A DNA stretch of 64,000 bases from Arthrobacter subterraneus (lineage in GTDB: Bacteria; Actinomycetota; Actinomycetes; Actinomycetales; Micrococcaceae): contig NZ_FNDT01000013.1 of NCBI RefSeq assembly GCF_900099735.1, positions 36,313-100,312 on the forward strand, written 5' to 3'. Numbering within the stretch: position 1 is the stretch's first letter; each line of letters starts with the position of its first letter. Below, piece after piece: positions 1-8,560 of this stretch. The position numbers were made by a program, and so were the translations under genes. Below the pieces are notes generated by a model. It was not told the origin of the DNA. It was given only the letters and a program-made list of their open reading frames with translations, and made no database searches.

Positions 1-536
1 TCCACGCCGGCCTCGGCCATGTCCACCCCCGCCTTGTGGTGTTCGATCATGAGCTCAAGGAAGAGCCTCTCTGCGTCCTCACCGGTTGCCTCGGAAAGAG
101 CCTGCATTTCCCCGGGCGTGGCCATGCCCGGCATGAGGCCGTCGGCGGGGACGGTGCCGCCACCCTCGTGTGCGTGCCCGCTTCCGGCCATCCATGCCAT
201 GCGCTCGGCATCCGAGCTCTGCGGCAGCCCCCAGTCCTGAAGCCAGGCGTACATCTGGCCGATCTGGTGCTGTTGGGTCATGGCGATGTCATACGCGATG
301 GTGCGCAGGACGACGTCGTCCGTTTGTTCACGGATGATGCGTGACATCTCAACGGCCTGGGAATGGTGGACCTGCATGTCCCGTGCAAAGCCTGCGTCGG
401 GACTGTCATTTCCAGGACTCTGCGGAGTCGCCGCCACCCTCCCCGCAGTGAACGCAAGGGCGAACAGGCCGGCCACCGCGACGACACCGAGGATGAGGAG
501 GACGCGTTTCTGCCACGCCTCAAGGTTGAGGGTCAT
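1..536 (-). CDS. DUF305 domain protein, C-terminus cut by window edge
   Basis: Reading the minus strand from the ATG at 536 gives an uninterrupted frame to the window edge, so the C-terminus is missing. The N-terminus has one hydrophobic segment (about residues 11-30), a likely signal anchor, followed by a His/Met-rich extracytoplasmic domain with the DUF305 pattern: DMQVHHSQAVEMS early and LMIEHHKAGVDMA late. DUF305 proteins have a ferritin-like helical fold and often sit beside copper genes. This one is divergent from csoR-copZ-copA and shares their operator region, so a role in periplasmic or surface copper handling is likely but inferred. No enzyme activity can be assigned. Confidence 0.85.
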   Translation of the reverse strand, partial: MTLNLEAWQKRVLLILGVVAVAGLFALAFTAGRVAATPQSPGNDSPDAGFARDMQVHHSQAVEMSRIIREQTDDVVLRTIAYDIAMTQQHQIGQMYAWLQDWGLPQSSDAERMAWMAGSGHAHEGGGTVPADGLMPGMATPGEMQALSEATGEDAERLFLELMIEHHKAGVDMAEAGV

Positions 537-599
537 GAGGATTTGCCTTTCGTGTCTCGGTATCTAACGTAGGGCACCCGGCTGAACGTTCCCAACACA

Positions 600-644
600 T
601 ACCCCTCGGGGGTACTTGACCCATACCCCCCATGGGTATAGATT
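600..644 (+). promoter_or_regulatory. CsoR operator pair and csoR promoter
   Basis: Two inverted repeats lie between the divergent DUF305 and csoR genes: TACCCC-TCG-GGGGTA at 600-614 and ATACCC-CCCAT-GGGTAT at 623-639. C/G-tract palindromes flanked by TA are typical CsoR sites. A possible -35 (TTGACC, 616-621) and -10 (TAGATT, 639-644) are 17 bp apart, and the second palindrome fills that spacer, so apo-CsoR binding would block RNA polymerase. The first palindrome could serve the divergent DUF305 gene. Confidence 0.8.
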
Positions 645-667
645 GGAACAGCAACCCGGGAGGAACC

Positions 668-985
668 ATGACGCAGACAACCACTGAGGCAGAACACGGC
701 TACACGGCAGACAAGGAGGCCTACCTCCGTCGGCTCAAGCGCATCGAAGGGCAGGTGCGCGGAATCGCGCGGATGGTTGAGGAGGACAAGTACTGTATCG
801 ACGTCCTCACCCAGGTCTCCGCGGTCAACAAGGCCCTGCACGCCGTTAGCATCGGGCTCCTCGAGGAGCACATTGCGCACTGTGTTGTCGGTGCTGCGAA
901 CGAATCCCAGGCGTCCGGTGACCCCCGGGCAGTCAATGAAAAAGTGCAGGAAGCCTCAGCGGCGATCAGCCGGCTGCTGCGCTGA
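668..985 (+). CDS. csoR: Copper-sensing transcriptional repressor CsoR
   Basis: A 105-residue all-helical repressor of the CsoR/RcnR family. It should bind DNA when copper-free and release it on binding Cu(I). The Cu(I) ligand set is visible as Cys in YCIDVL, then His and Cys in the H-x3-C pattern of EHIAHC. The LRRLKRIEGQVRGI helix is the basic family signature. I chose the ATG at 668 rather than an upstream in-frame ATG at 632, because 668 has a GGGAGG site 5 bases before it and the upstream start lies inside the operator. It heads csoR-copZ-copA and probably regulates itself through the palindromes at 600-639. Confidence 0.95.
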   Translation: MTQTTTEAEHGYTADKEAYLRRLKRIEGQVRGIARMVEEDKYCIDVLTQVSAVNKALHAVSIGLLEEHIAHCVVGAANESQASGDPRAVNEKVQEASAAISRLLR

Positions 986-1010
986 TACACCCCACACAAG
1001 GAGAACAATC

Positions 1011-1235
1011 ATGAGCACCACCACCGTCAGCATTTCCGGAATGACCTGCGGCCACTGCGTTGATTCCGTCACCGAGGAGATCTCGGCGATCGACGGCGTC
1101 CAGAACGTCACCGTGGACCTGAACAAGGGCGGCATCTCCACCGCAACGGTCACCTCCGAGGGTGACATCGACCCCGGGCAGATCGGCGAGGCAGTCGCCG
1201 AAGCCGGCTACGTGGTCGTCTCCAACGACGCGTAA
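1011..1235 (+). CDS. copZ: Copper chaperone CopZ (HMA domain)
   Basis: A 74-residue single heavy-metal-associated domain with the ferredoxin-like fold pattern. The metal-binding loop GMTCGHC places Cys13 and Cys16 as the Cu(I) ligands. It lies 25 bases after csoR and 36 bases before copA, with AAGGAGAAC just ahead of its ATG. The expected role is to take up cytosolic Cu(I) and deliver it to the ATPase encoded next. The ATG at 1011 gives the normal family length, so a longer frame starting at 777 was not used. Confidence 0.95.
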   Translation: MSTTTVSISGMTCGHCVDSVTEEISAIDGVQNVTVDLNKGGISTATVTSEGDIDPGQIGEAVAEAGYVVVSNDA

Positions 1236-1271
1236 CACAACGCCGGCACCAGCCGGCCTGAAAGGACCATC

Positions 1272-3557
1272 ATGACCACCGAACCGGATGTTGCCGAGGC
1301 AGCCGCCACCACCAGAACCGTTGAACTGGATATCCAGGGCATGACCTGCGCTTCCTGCGTGGGACGGGTGGAGCGCAAGCTCGGCAAGCTCGACGGCGTG
1401 GAGGCGAGTGTGAACCTGCCGCTGGAATCAGCGGTAGTGACGGCTCCGGCGCACATCTCCGACGAGGACATCGTGAACACGGTGAACGCCACGGGCTACA
1501 CCGCGCAGCTGAAGAAGCCGCAGCACGCGCCGGGGCCTTCCTCCGACGGCGAACCCGCCGCGGACGGGCTGGAAGCCGGTGGACACGAACACATGTCCCA
1601 CGGCGGAACGGCCACGCAGCTGCGCCCGCGGCTCATCACAGCCGCCGTCCTCACCGTGCCGGTGTTCCTCATTTCCATGATCCCCGCGCTGCAGTTCCCT
1701 CACTGGGGCTGGGTGGTTCTGGCACTGAGCACACCGGTAGTCACGTGGTCAGCGTGGTCCTTCCACAAGGCCGCGGCGATCAACGCCCGGCACTACTCCT
1801 CCACGATGGACACCCTGGTGTCCATCGGCGTCACCGCCGCGTACCTCTTCTCGCTCGGCCAGCTCCTCGCCGACCCGATGGTGACAGCGCACGTCGGCAT
1901 GGACATGAGCGCCCACGCGCTCTACTTCGAGGTTGCCGCCGTCGTGGTGACCTTCCTGCTGCTGGGCCGCTACCTGGAAGCCAACGCCAAACAGCGGGCC
2001 GGTGACGCGCTGAAGTCCCTCCTCAACCTCGGCGCGAAGGATGCCACGGTGCTCCGCGAGCGCAATGGTGAGCGCGTTGAAGTGAAGGTGCCGGCGTCGT
2101 CGTTGGTCCATGGTGACGAGTTCGTGGTTCGCCCGGGCGAGAAGATCGCCACCGACGGTTTTGTTGTGGACGGGCGCAGCGCGGTGGACACCTCCCTCAT
2201 CACCGGTGAATCCCTTCCGGTGGAGGTGGGTCCGGACAGCACGGTCACGGGAGCCACCATCAACACCTCCGGACGCCTGATCGTCCGCGCAACCCGCGTG
2301 GGTAGCGAGACAACGCTTGCGCAGATGGGCCGGCTGGTCAGCCAGGCGCAGAGCGGCAAAGCGCCGATCGCGCGGCTGGCTGACCGCATCAGCGCCGTGT
2401 TTGTCCCCGTGGTCCTCGTGATCGCCGTGCTCACGTTCGTGGCGTGGATCGTGTTCAGCGGGGACGTGCAGGCCGCGTTCACCGCCGCCGTCGCGGTGCT
2501 GGTCATCGCCTGCCCGTGCGCACTGGGACTTGCGACACCCACGGCCCTACTCACCGGCACCGGGCGGGGCGCCCAGCTGGGCATCCTGATCCGCGGCCCG
2601 CAGGTGCTGGAAGATACCCGGACGGTCGACACCATCGTCCTGGACAAGACCGGCACCGTGACCAGCGGGAAGCTGGCGGTGACGGACGTCGTTGTCCTCG
2701 GCTCACACGGCCGGGACGAGGTGCTGGCCCTTGCTGCCGCCGTCGAGTCCGCCAGTGAGCACCCGATCGCCCAGGCGATCGCCGCGGCGAGCCCCGGGCA
2801 CCCCCGGGTCAGCGACTTCACAAGCTCCGCCGGCGGCGGTGTGCGCGGCACGGTGGAGGGTTCCACGGTGCTCGCAGGACGTGCCGGCTGGCTGGAGGAG
2901 AACGACGTCGTCATCACCGATGCGCACCGCTCGGCTCTCAGCGCGGCACAGGAGGCCGGTTCCACCGCCATCTGGGTCGCCGTGAACGGGGAGGTCGCTG
3001 GGCTGGTCAGCCTGCAGGACACCGTGAAGGAATCCTCGGCTGCCGCCATTGCCCGCCTGAAGGAGTTGGGACTGCGGCCGATGCTGCTCACCGGCGACAA
3101 CGCCGCCGTTGCGCGGAAGATCGCGGCGGAAGTGGGCATCGCCCCGGAGGATGTCATGGCCGACGTCCTCCCCGAGGGCAAGGTCGACGCCGTGAAGCGG
3201 CTCCAGTCCGGCGGCGCCACGGTGGCGATGGCCGGGGACGGCGTGAATGACGCCGCAGCGCTGGCCCAAGCGGACCTCGGCATCGCGATGGGGTCGGGCA
3301 CCGACGTCGCCATCGAAGCCGCTGACCTCACCGTGATGGGCAACAGCCTCGAGCAGGTAGCCCAGGCGATCGAACTGTCCCGGAAGACGCTCGGCACCAT
3401 CAAGGCCAACCTGTTCTGGGCGTTCTTCTACAACACGATCGGCATCCCCGTTGCCGCACTCGGCCTGCTGAACCCGATGATCGCTGGTGCGGCCATGGCG
3501 GCGAGCTCGGTGCTGGTGGTCGCGAACTCGCTGCGGCTGCGCCGGTTCGGCAAGTAG
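1272..3557 (+). CDS. copA: Copper-exporting P1B-type ATPase CopA
   Basis: A 761-residue P-type ATPase. It has one N-terminal HMA domain (CxxC at residues 26-29), then a His/Met-rich linker (HEHMSH near 105-110) before the first membrane helices. The actuator-domain TGES is at 311-314, the transmembrane metal site CPC at 414-416, the phosphorylated Asp458 in DKTGT, the SEHP loop in the nucleotide domain, and GDGVND in the hinge. CPC with this domain order marks the Cu(I) exporter group (P1B-1). It is the effector of the csoR operon and should pump Cu(I) out of the cytosol. Length and motifs are complete, with no sign of damage. Confidence 0.96.
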   Translation: MTTEPDVAEAAATTRTVELDIQGMTCASCVGRVERKLGKLDGVEASVNLPLESAVVTAPAHISDEDIVNTVNATGYTAQLKKPQHAPGPSSDGEPAADGLEAGGHEHMSHGGTATQLRPRLITAAVLTVPVFLISMIPALQFPHWGWVVLALSTPVVTWSAWSFHKAAAINARHYSSTMDTLVSIGVTAAYLFSLGQLLADPMVTAHVGMDMSAHALYFEVAAVVVTFLLLGRYLEANAKQRAGDALKSLLNLGAKDATVLRERNGERVEVKVPASSLVHGDEFVVRPGEKIATDGFVVDGRSAVDTSLITGESLPVEVGPDSTVTGATINTSGRLIVRATRVGSETTLAQMGRLVSQAQSGKAPIARLADRISAVFVPVVLVIAVLTFVAWIVFSGDVQAAFTAAVAVLVIACPCALGLATPTALLTGTGRGAQLGILIRGPQVLEDTRTVDTIVLDKTGTVTSGKLAVTDVVVLGSHGRDEVLALAAAVESASEHPIAQAIAAASPGHPRVSDFTSSAGGGVRGTVEGSTVLAGRAGWLEENDVVITDAHRSALSAAQEAGSTAIWVAVNGEVAGLVSLQDTVKESSAAAIARLKELGLRPMLLTGDNAAVARKIAAEVGIAPEDVMADVLPEGKVDAVKRLQSGGATVAMAGDGVNDAAALAQADLGIAMGSGTDVAIEAADLTVMGNSLEQVAQAIELSRKTLGTIKANLFWAFFYNTIGIPVAALGLLNPMIAGAAMAASSVLVVANSLRLRRFGK

Positions 3558-3591
3558 GGTCCGGCAAGCAGCCTCGGCAGGTACTCCTCGG

Positions 3592-3981
3592 CTACGTGAG
3601 GTCCTCCATGAGCCGGGCCAGGATGTCATTCATCGCGAGCAGGCCCACCAGCTGGTTCCCCTCCACCACCACCAGGCGGCTGAGCTGATACCGGCTCATC
3701 AGCGCGGCGGCCTGCCGCACGGAAAGATCCTTGTTGACGGTGATGGAGGGGATGGTGGCGGCGTCGTAGACGTTCAGGAGGTCAACGTCCCCCTCCTCGG
3801 CGACCACCGTCTGCAGGAGCTCACGGTAGCTCAGCATCCCGTAGGCGTCGTGCGCGTGCTGCCGCTCGACCACCAGACTCTTCACCTGGCGCTCCTTCAT
3901 GGCGGTGAGCGCCTCGCGCAGGGTGCTGTAAGGCGAAACGGTCACCACCTCGGGGACCATGACGTCGTTAACGGTAAGCAT
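3592..3981 (-). CDS. Two-CBS-domain protein
   Basis: A 129-residue protein made only of a CBS pair: CBS1 about residues 3-60 (VNDVMVPEVVTVSP onward) and CBS2 about 70-128 (IPSITVNKDLSVRQAAALM onward). Such Bateman modules usually sense adenosine nucleotides. The gene starts 29 bases after the PII-like gene on the same strand, downstream of the DUF1538 transporter gene, so it is probably third in one operon. A role in tuning the transporter by energy or nucleotide state is inferred from position; no ligand is known. It converges with copA, with 34 bases between stop codons. Confidence 0.85.
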   Translation of the reverse strand: MLTVNDVMVPEVVTVSPYSTLREALTAMKERQVKSLVVERQHAHDAYGMLSYRELLQTVVAEEGDVDLLNVYDAATIPSITVNKDLSVRQAAALMSRYQLSRLVVVEGNQLVGLLAMNDILARLMEDLT

Positions 3982-4010
3982 CGTTCCTCCTCGTAACTGC
4001 GCGGTCGGTT

Positions 4011-4361
4011 TCAGCTGTCATCGTGACGGAGCCGCTCTTCGAACTTGACGACCTGGCGCAGGTCAATCCCAGTCAGGTGCTCAATGGGAATGGCGAACGC
4101 AAGGCCAAGGGAGTCTGTGCCGCGGACCAGAATGCCGTGGAGCTCCTTCAGGATGCGGGCCGTCAGGTGGCTCCCGACCACCATCAGCAGCACCGATTGG
4201 GTCCCCTCAAAGGTCAGGCCGAAGAAGGTTGTCCTGGTTTCACCCCCGATTCCCTTGCCGTGCAGGATGGTCATCCCCGAGGCCCCGGCCTTCTGGGCGT
4301 GCCTGATCACCTTGTCTTCCAGGTCATCGGGCGCAATGACAACAATCGCGGTGAACTTCAT
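4011..4361 (-). CDS. PII-like signalling protein
   Basis: A 116-residue protein with the ferredoxin-like PII pattern: MKFTAIVVIAPDDLEDKV as the first strand and helix, then the glycine-rich HGKGIGGETRTTFFG stretch before the next strand. It lacks the uridylylation-type T-loop of GlnB/GlnK and belongs to the wider PII-like group that regulates non-ammonium transporters. Its start overlaps the stop of the DUF1538 gene by 4 bases (ATGA), which indicates translational coupling. It probably binds a small ligand and gates that transporter, in the way GlnK works with AmtB. Partner and ligand are inferred. Confidence 0.8.
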   Translation of the reverse strand: MKFTAIVVIAPDDLEDKVIRHAQKAGASGMTILHGKGIGGETRTTFFGLTFEGTQSVLLMVVGSHLTARILKELHGILVRGTDSLGLAFAIPIEHLTGIDLRQVVKFEERLRHDDS

Positions 4362-5482
4362 GGCTTTTCCTTCCGCAGGCGGGGAAATTGCTCCATCACC
4401 ATGGCATACACCATGACGGCGATCACAGGGAAGATGGAAGCGTAGGCAATCAATCCGAATCCGTCGATCAGTTCGTTGCGGCCCTCCACTGCCGTAGCCA
4501 GCCCAATGCCCAGGGCAGTGACCAGCGGCACGGTGACCTCCGACGTCGTCACTCCACCCAGGTCAAACGCCAGCGGAATAACGTATTTCGGCGCCAGAAA
4601 CACCAGCAGAAGAGCAACGGCGTACGCGGCCATGATGAAGTAGTGGAACGGCCCGCCCACCAGGATCCGGTAGGTTCCAAACCCGATCCCGAGGGCAACC
4701 CCGCACGCCACAATCATCCGGACGGCGAACGCGTTGACCCGGCCGGGCGCCGCTTCCTCCGCCTGTTCGCCGATGGCAAGCAGGGCGGGCTCCGCCATGG
4801 TGACCGCGAAACCGATCAGGACCGCGAACAGCAGGATGAGCGCCGGGGCCCCCTGCTCGATCAGCACGCTGCGCCCGCGGAGGGAGTTGGCCAGCCCGAG
4901 CCCGATCGCGGCAATGAGGGGGACGCTCACAATGTTGGTGGTCACCCCTCCGGAGTCATACGCCAGGCCGACTATCTCCGGCGGCGCAATGAACGTCAGT
5001 CCAAGGGCCGCGGCGTAACCGGCGATCAGGAGCTTGTGGATCGCCCAGCCACGCAGGACGCGCAGTACTCCCACCACAAGCACCAGTCCCACCGATACGG
5101 CGATGACAAAGCGGAGCACAACCGCGTTGATCCGCCCCGCACTGACCAGCTGCGCCTGTTCGGCGACCGCAATGACCGCCGGCTCGGCGATGCTGGCGGC
5201 AAACCCGATGGCAAAACCGAAAGGCAGCAGCAGTCCCAGCGACCCGCGGCGGACAAACTGGTTGGCCAGGTTCTTGCCCACCGGAAAGATGCTCAGGTCC
5301 AGCCCGTGCAGGAACAGCGCAATGCCGACGGCGACAATCGCCAGCCCTCCCAGGAGTGCGAGGGGATTGTCCGGCACCGCCCGGAACACGAACACCTGGA
5401 AGATGACCACCACGGCCACAATGGGCACCAGATTGCCCAGCGACTTCAGGAGTTCGGCTGCGAACCTGCTGAGGTGCTCCAC
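4358..5482 (-). CDS. DUF1538 integral membrane transporter, internally duplicated
   Basis: A 374-residue, very hydrophobic protein with two matching halves. Each half has an AEPAxxAxxEQA element (SIAEPAVIAVAEQAQ, then TMAEPALLAIGEQAE) followed by a GGVTT element (SGGVTTNIVSVPL, then LGGVTTSEVTVPL) and a GLGLA/GIGLA helix. Such duplication is usual in secondary transporters with inverted or tandem repeats. A DUF1538 pair from a halophile has been reported as a monovalent cation/proton antiporter; whether this protein does the same is inference. It is the first gene of an operon with PII-like and CBS genes. The start at 5482 leaves about 85 bases to the upstream EamA stop codon. Confidence 0.8.
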   Translation of the reverse strand: MEHLSRFAAELLKSLGNLVPIVAVVVIFQVFVFRAVPDNPLALLGGLAIVAVGIALFLHGLDLSIFPVGKNLANQFVRRGSLGLLLPFGFAIGFAASIAEPAVIAVAEQAQLVSAGRINAVVLRFVIAVSVGLVLVVGVLRVLRGWAIHKLLIAGYAAALGLTFIAPPEIVGLAYDSGGVTTNIVSVPLIAAIGLGLANSLRGRSVLIEQGAPALILLFAVLIGFAVTMAEPALLAIGEQAEEAAPGRVNAFAVRMIVACGVALGIGFGTYRILVGGPFHYFIMAAYAVALLLVFLAPKYVIPLAFDLGGVTTSEVTVPLVTALGIGLATAVEGRNELIDGFGLIAYASIFPVIAVMVYAMVMEQFPRLRKEKP

Positions 5483-5567
5483 TGGACCTCTCCCCGGGTG
5501 GATGTGGGAGTGCTCTGATCCTCAGTCTGTCGGTTAGTGCGGAGCGGTGTCCAGACTCTTCAGCGCG

Positions 5568-6545
5568 TCAGCCGGCTCCGGTGGTGGGAACGGGCTCGAC
5601 GACGTTCGGCTGGTCAAGGGGATCCGCGGCGTCCGGCATCCGGCGCAGTTCGTCGATACGCACGAGGATCACTCCTCCGACGATGAGTGCTCCACCGAGC
5701 AGCTGGATGGCTGAGGGAAGCTCCCGGAGGATCAGCCAGGAGGCGAGGACCGCGAACATGACTTCGGTGAGTCCTACGAAGGACGCCACCTTCGAGCCGA
5801 GGCCGCGTGCGGCGAGGATGCCCGTGAAGTACGCGAGCACGGTAGCGATGATGACGAGCACCAGCACTGGTACAAGCCAGTGGGCCTGCCGCCCGGCGAG
5901 CGTCACATCCTGGAATGTGAAAGCGAAGGGCATCACCCCTACGAGTCCGAGAACCAGGATGGTGAGGGCGCCGACCATCATCCCGCCGCCGGCCATGATC
6001 AGCGGCGGCAGGTCGTCGTCGGCCTTTGCCGACATGACGAAGAACACTGCGAGGCAGACGGCGGCCCCCAGCCCGAACAGCACGCCTACGGGATCCAGGC
6101 GTTGGTCACCGGTGAGGTCGAGGACCAGGAGCAGTCCCAGCATGGCGGCCGCTGAGCCGCTGACCGTCAGCCTGCTCGGTGCACGGCGCGAGCGCACCCA
6201 CAGCCATCCCACAATGAGCACGGGCGCGAGGTACTCCAGCAGCAGGGAGACACCGACAGACATCCGCTGCACGGCGCTGAAGTAGAAGAACTGGCACAGC
6301 GCAATGGCGGTGGCTCCATAGATGATCAGCGTCAGGCCGTTCCGCCGGAGAGTGCCCCAGCGGCCGCGGAGCCCGATGATCACCGGCACCGCCAGCACCA
6401 GCGCGGCCCCGCCGATCCTGACGCCGACGGCGGCACCCGGGCTCCAGCCGATCTCCAGCAGCGACTTCGCGAAGGGTCCGGAGACGCCGAACGAGGCCGC
6501 CGACAGCAGGGCGAACCACAGGCCCGTAACGGTTCCGCTTCTCAT
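5568..6545 (-). CDS. EamA-family (DMT superfamily) transporter
   Basis: A 325-residue membrane protein with about ten predicted helices in two EamA repeats. It begins GLWFALLSAASFGVSGPFAK, a typical EamA first helix, and the second repeat ends in LGGALIVGGVILV. Members export amino acids, metabolites or drugs; the substrate cannot be read from sequence. The start codon follows a GAGGAG site. A 12-bp inverted repeat lies just upstream at 6559-6593, so it may have its own regulator, although none is adjacent. Confidence 0.85.
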   Translation of the reverse strand: MRSGTVTGLWFALLSAASFGVSGPFAKSLLEIGWSPGAAVGVRIGGAALVLAVPVIIGLRGRWGTLRRNGLTLIIYGATAIALCQFFYFSAVQRMSVGVSLLLEYLAPVLIVGWLWVRSRRAPSRLTVSGSAAAMLGLLLVLDLTGDQRLDPVGVLFGLGAAVCLAVFFVMSAKADDDLPPLIMAGGGMMVGALTILVLGLVGVMPFAFTFQDVTLAGRQAHWLVPVLVLVIIATVLAYFTGILAARGLGSKVASFVGLTEVMFAVLASWLILRELPSAIQLLGGALIVGGVILVRIDELRRMPDAADPLDQPNVVEPVPTTGAG

Positions 6546-6558
6546 GGATCTCCTCGTG

Positions 6559-6593
6559 ACGTCATAACCAAAGTAGGTCTATGGTCATGACGT
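6559..6593. promoter_or_regulatory. Inverted repeat upstream of the EamA gene, candidate operator
   Basis: ACGTCATAACCA (6559-6570) is repeated in reverse orientation as TGGTCATGACGT (6582-6593), 11 of 12 positions matching, with an 11-base spacer. It sits 14 bases upstream of the EamA start codon, where a repressor would block initiation. A second smaller repeat (GGTCTA at 6576-6581 and TAGACC at 6594-6599) is interleaved with it. No regulator gene is adjacent. The remaining bases up to 6705 show nothing else I can name. Confidence 0.45.
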
Positions 6594-6705
6594 TAGACCC
6601 TGGGTTCGTTATAGGTCAACACGGCTTATGCTCATTACATCCCAGCTGCTGCGGGATCCCTACGGCGGGCGCCGTTGCAGACGCCCGGTCGAGGCCGCGG
6701 GGGGT

Positions 6706-7284
6706 TCAGGCCTTCTGCTTCGCGGCGGCCTTCGCTGCACGCTTGGTGTCCCGCACCTTCGCGAGGGACTCCGGGTCAACGATGTCCGCGACGGACCGGT
6801 AACTGCCTTCCTCCCCGTAGGACCCGGCGGATTCGCGCCAGCCCGGTCCGCTGAAGCCGTACCGCTTGCCGAGGAGAGCAAGGAAGATTTTGGCCTTCTG
6901 CTCGCCGAAGCCTGGAAGAGCCTTCAGGCGTCGAAGCACCTCAGGGCCATCAGGGCTGTCCCGTGTCCAGATGGCTGAGGCATCGCCGTCCCACTCGTCC
7001 ACCACGGTGCGGCACAGCGCCTGTGTGCGCCCGGCCATGTTCCCGGGATAGCGGTGCACCGCCGGAGGGGTGCGGCACAGCTCCACGAAGCTGTCGGCGT
7101 CGTGGTCTGCGATGGCGCCAGCGTCAAGGCTGCCCAGGCGCTCCCTGATTTTGGCCGGTCCGGCAAAAGCCGTTTCCATGGCAACCTGCTGGTCAAGCAG
7201 CATGCCTATCAGGAGAGCGAGGGGGTTCGTGGACAGCAGCTGATCGGCCTCGCTGTCGCCGGTGATGTTTACGTTGGGCGCCAT
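6706..7284 (-). CDS. HhH-GPD-like base excision repair family protein
   Basis: A 192-residue protein with the helix-hairpin-helix of the HhH-GPD glycosylase superfamily (LKALPGFGEQKAKIFLALL, about residues 118-136) after a helical domain with LIGMLLDQQVAMETAFAGP. The residue aligned with the catalytic Lys of endonuclease III (PGVGRKTA) appears to be Gln with a Lys one position later. The VDTHV-type catalytic Asp motif and the four [4Fe-4S] Cys are absent. The C-terminus is Lys/Ala-rich. Glycosylase activity is therefore doubtful. Related actinobacterial proteins carry the same family name. It lies 9 bases after the small winged-helix regulator gene on the same strand. Confidence 0.7.
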   Translation of the reverse strand: MAPNVNITGDSEADQLLSTNPLALLIGMLLDQQVAMETAFAGPAKIRERLGSLDAGAIADHDADSFVELCRTPPAVHRYPGNMAGRTQALCRTVVDEWDGDASAIWTRDSPDGPEVLRRLKALPGFGEQKAKIFLALLGKRYGFSGPGWRESAGSYGEEGSYRSVADIVDPESLAKVRDTKRAAKAAAKQKA

Positions 7285-7293
7285 GGGTCCATG

Positions 7294-7656
7294 CTAGCGA
7301 CCGGCGGCGGTGTCCGGACCGCCGGCCTCCCGGTCCTCGTCAATGAAGATCTTCAGGAGGGAACCGACGTCGTGGTGTGATTCGGCAGGGTGCCTGAAGG
7401 GCCGGTTCCCCTCCACCACATACCGGTTCCTGCGTCCATCCTTGAAGCGGTGGATATAACCGGCTTGCTCAAGGTCCTTCAGGATATGGAGCGTGGCCCG
7501 CCGCGTGATGCCTACACGCTGCGCAATTTCTTCCACGAGAAGGTTGGGATCCGCGGCCACTGCCAGCAGCACGTGCCCATGATTGGTCAGAATGGTCCAC
7601 GAGGGGCGGCCGGCAGCGCCGTCCGCGGCCGATGAGCCTGTTGCATCCACCGACAT
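7294..7656 (-). CDS. Small winged-helix transcriptional regulator
   Basis: A 120-residue protein whose middle is a winged-helix domain: WTILTNHGHVLLAVAADP, then the helix-turn-helix in LLVEEIAQRVGITRRATLHI, then a wing ending in GRRNRYVVEGN. It resembles the MarR/ArsR-type HTH used in many short actinobacterial regulators. I chose the ATG at 7656 because AAGGGGG sits 5 bases upstream; an upstream ATG at 7686 has no comparable site. The neighbours on the same strand are two small membrane-protein genes upstream and the HhH-GPD gene downstream. The inverted repeat at 8561-8579 is a possible target. Confidence 0.75.
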   Translation of the reverse strand: MSVDATGSSAADGAAGRPSWTILTNHGHVLLAVAADPNLLVEEIAQRVGITRRATLHILKDLEQAGYIHRFKDGRRNRYVVEGNRPFRHPAESHHDVGSLLKIFIDEDREAGGPDTAAGR

Positions 7657-7758
7657 GGCGCCCCCTTGCTTTCTGTCGTCTCCCACCTGTGTGGTGGCCC
7701 CGCTTCCTACGCTACTCCTGCCGCACAGGGCGCCGGATTCGGCGGAATATGCCGCGGC

Positions 7759-8190
7759 CTATGCGCCGCTGATGCCGAAGAGACCGATGACGAGTGCCAT
7801 GACAACAAAGGTGACAAGCTCGTGGGCGCTGTTGAGTACGGTGAGCCCGGCAGGCCGGCCCTCAAATGCGTCATGGGTGACAAACCGGGAGGCCGTGAAC
7901 CCCGCCCACAGGATGACGGCCGTGACGAGGGTGTTGACCAGGAAGTTGCCGCCGTAGAATTCCTGGGCGATCGCGGCGCTTCCCGCCAGCACCCAGGCGC
8001 TGATGAAGCTGACCACCAGGGTGATGAGGATCGGCTTGAGCGCGTCCTTCGCCTCGCCGCTGGGGTTCACCTTCGCGGTGCGCATCCAGTAGTTCCCGAA
8101 TACCCGGGGCGTGTACCAGACGGTGCCGACCAGCATGGTGGAGAGTGTGGCGATGATGACGGCAAGCACATTGATTTCAGGTACAGCCAT
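7759..8190 (-). CDS. DUF1761 membrane protein
   Basis: A 143-residue protein with four hydrophobic segments (about residues 7-28, 52-75, 85-102 and 120-142), matching the DUF1761 pattern with GTVWYTPRVFGNYWM near the N-terminus. The function of this family is unknown. It lies 15 bases downstream of the gene at 8206-8541, probably in one transcript. No catalytic motif is visible. Confidence 0.8.
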   Translation of the reverse strand: MAVPEINVLAVIIATLSTMLVGTVWYTPRVFGNYWMRTAKVNPSGEAKDALKPILITLVVSFISAWVLAGSAAIAQEFYGGNFLVNTLVTAVILWAGFTASRFVTHDAFEGRPAGLTVLNSAHELVTFVVMALVIGLFGISGA

Positions 8191-8205
8191 GGCGCTCTCC
8201 TTCTC

Positions 8206-8541
8206 TTAGCGGGGGTCTTCGCTGGGAGTCCCCTGGCCGGTGCCGCGGGGGTTGCCGTGCTCATCCAGGTTTGCCGCGCCGCGCTTCATCTTCGCCGACG
8301 AGCGGTTGACGCCGGTTCCCTTCCCGAGGTGTTCGGCGTTGGGTTTCTCGGTCATCAGCAGCAGAGCGCTGATCACCAGCGAGGCAATGAAAGCGATGCC
8401 TGCAGCGGTGAGTCCGAGGTCGATCCGGAGCTCACGGGTGCCGCCCCCCGTGGCGAAAACCATGGTTGCGGCACCGGCAATCGCCGCAAGAACGGCAGAG
8501 AAGATGAGGGGACCCTTCACGCCCTTGACCTGACTGGACAC
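8206..8541 (-). CDS. Small two-helix membrane protein, function unknown
   Basis: A 111-residue protein with two hydrophobic stretches (about residues 12-30 and 43-63) and a charged, Gly/Arg-rich C-terminal tail of about 45 residues. I recognise no family. GAAGGAAC precedes the ATG. It is the first gene of a likely operon with the DUF1761 gene. Its promoter region holds the inverted repeat at 8561-8579, so it is probably regulated. Confidence 0.65.
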   Translation of the reverse strand: MSSQVKGVKGPLIFSAVLAAIAGAATMVFATGGGTRELRIDLGLTAAGIAFIASLVISALLLMTEKPNAEHLGKGTGVNRSSAKMKRGAANLDEHGNPRGTGQGTPSEDPR

Positions 8542-8560
8542 GGTTCCTTCTCCTCAATTT

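Noticed and set aside
1970..3409. 479-codon open frame on the minus strand
   Set aside because: It is fully antisense to copA, which has complete P-type ATPase motifs. High-GC codon bias keeps the opposite strand open; the product is Ser/Arg-rich with no domain.
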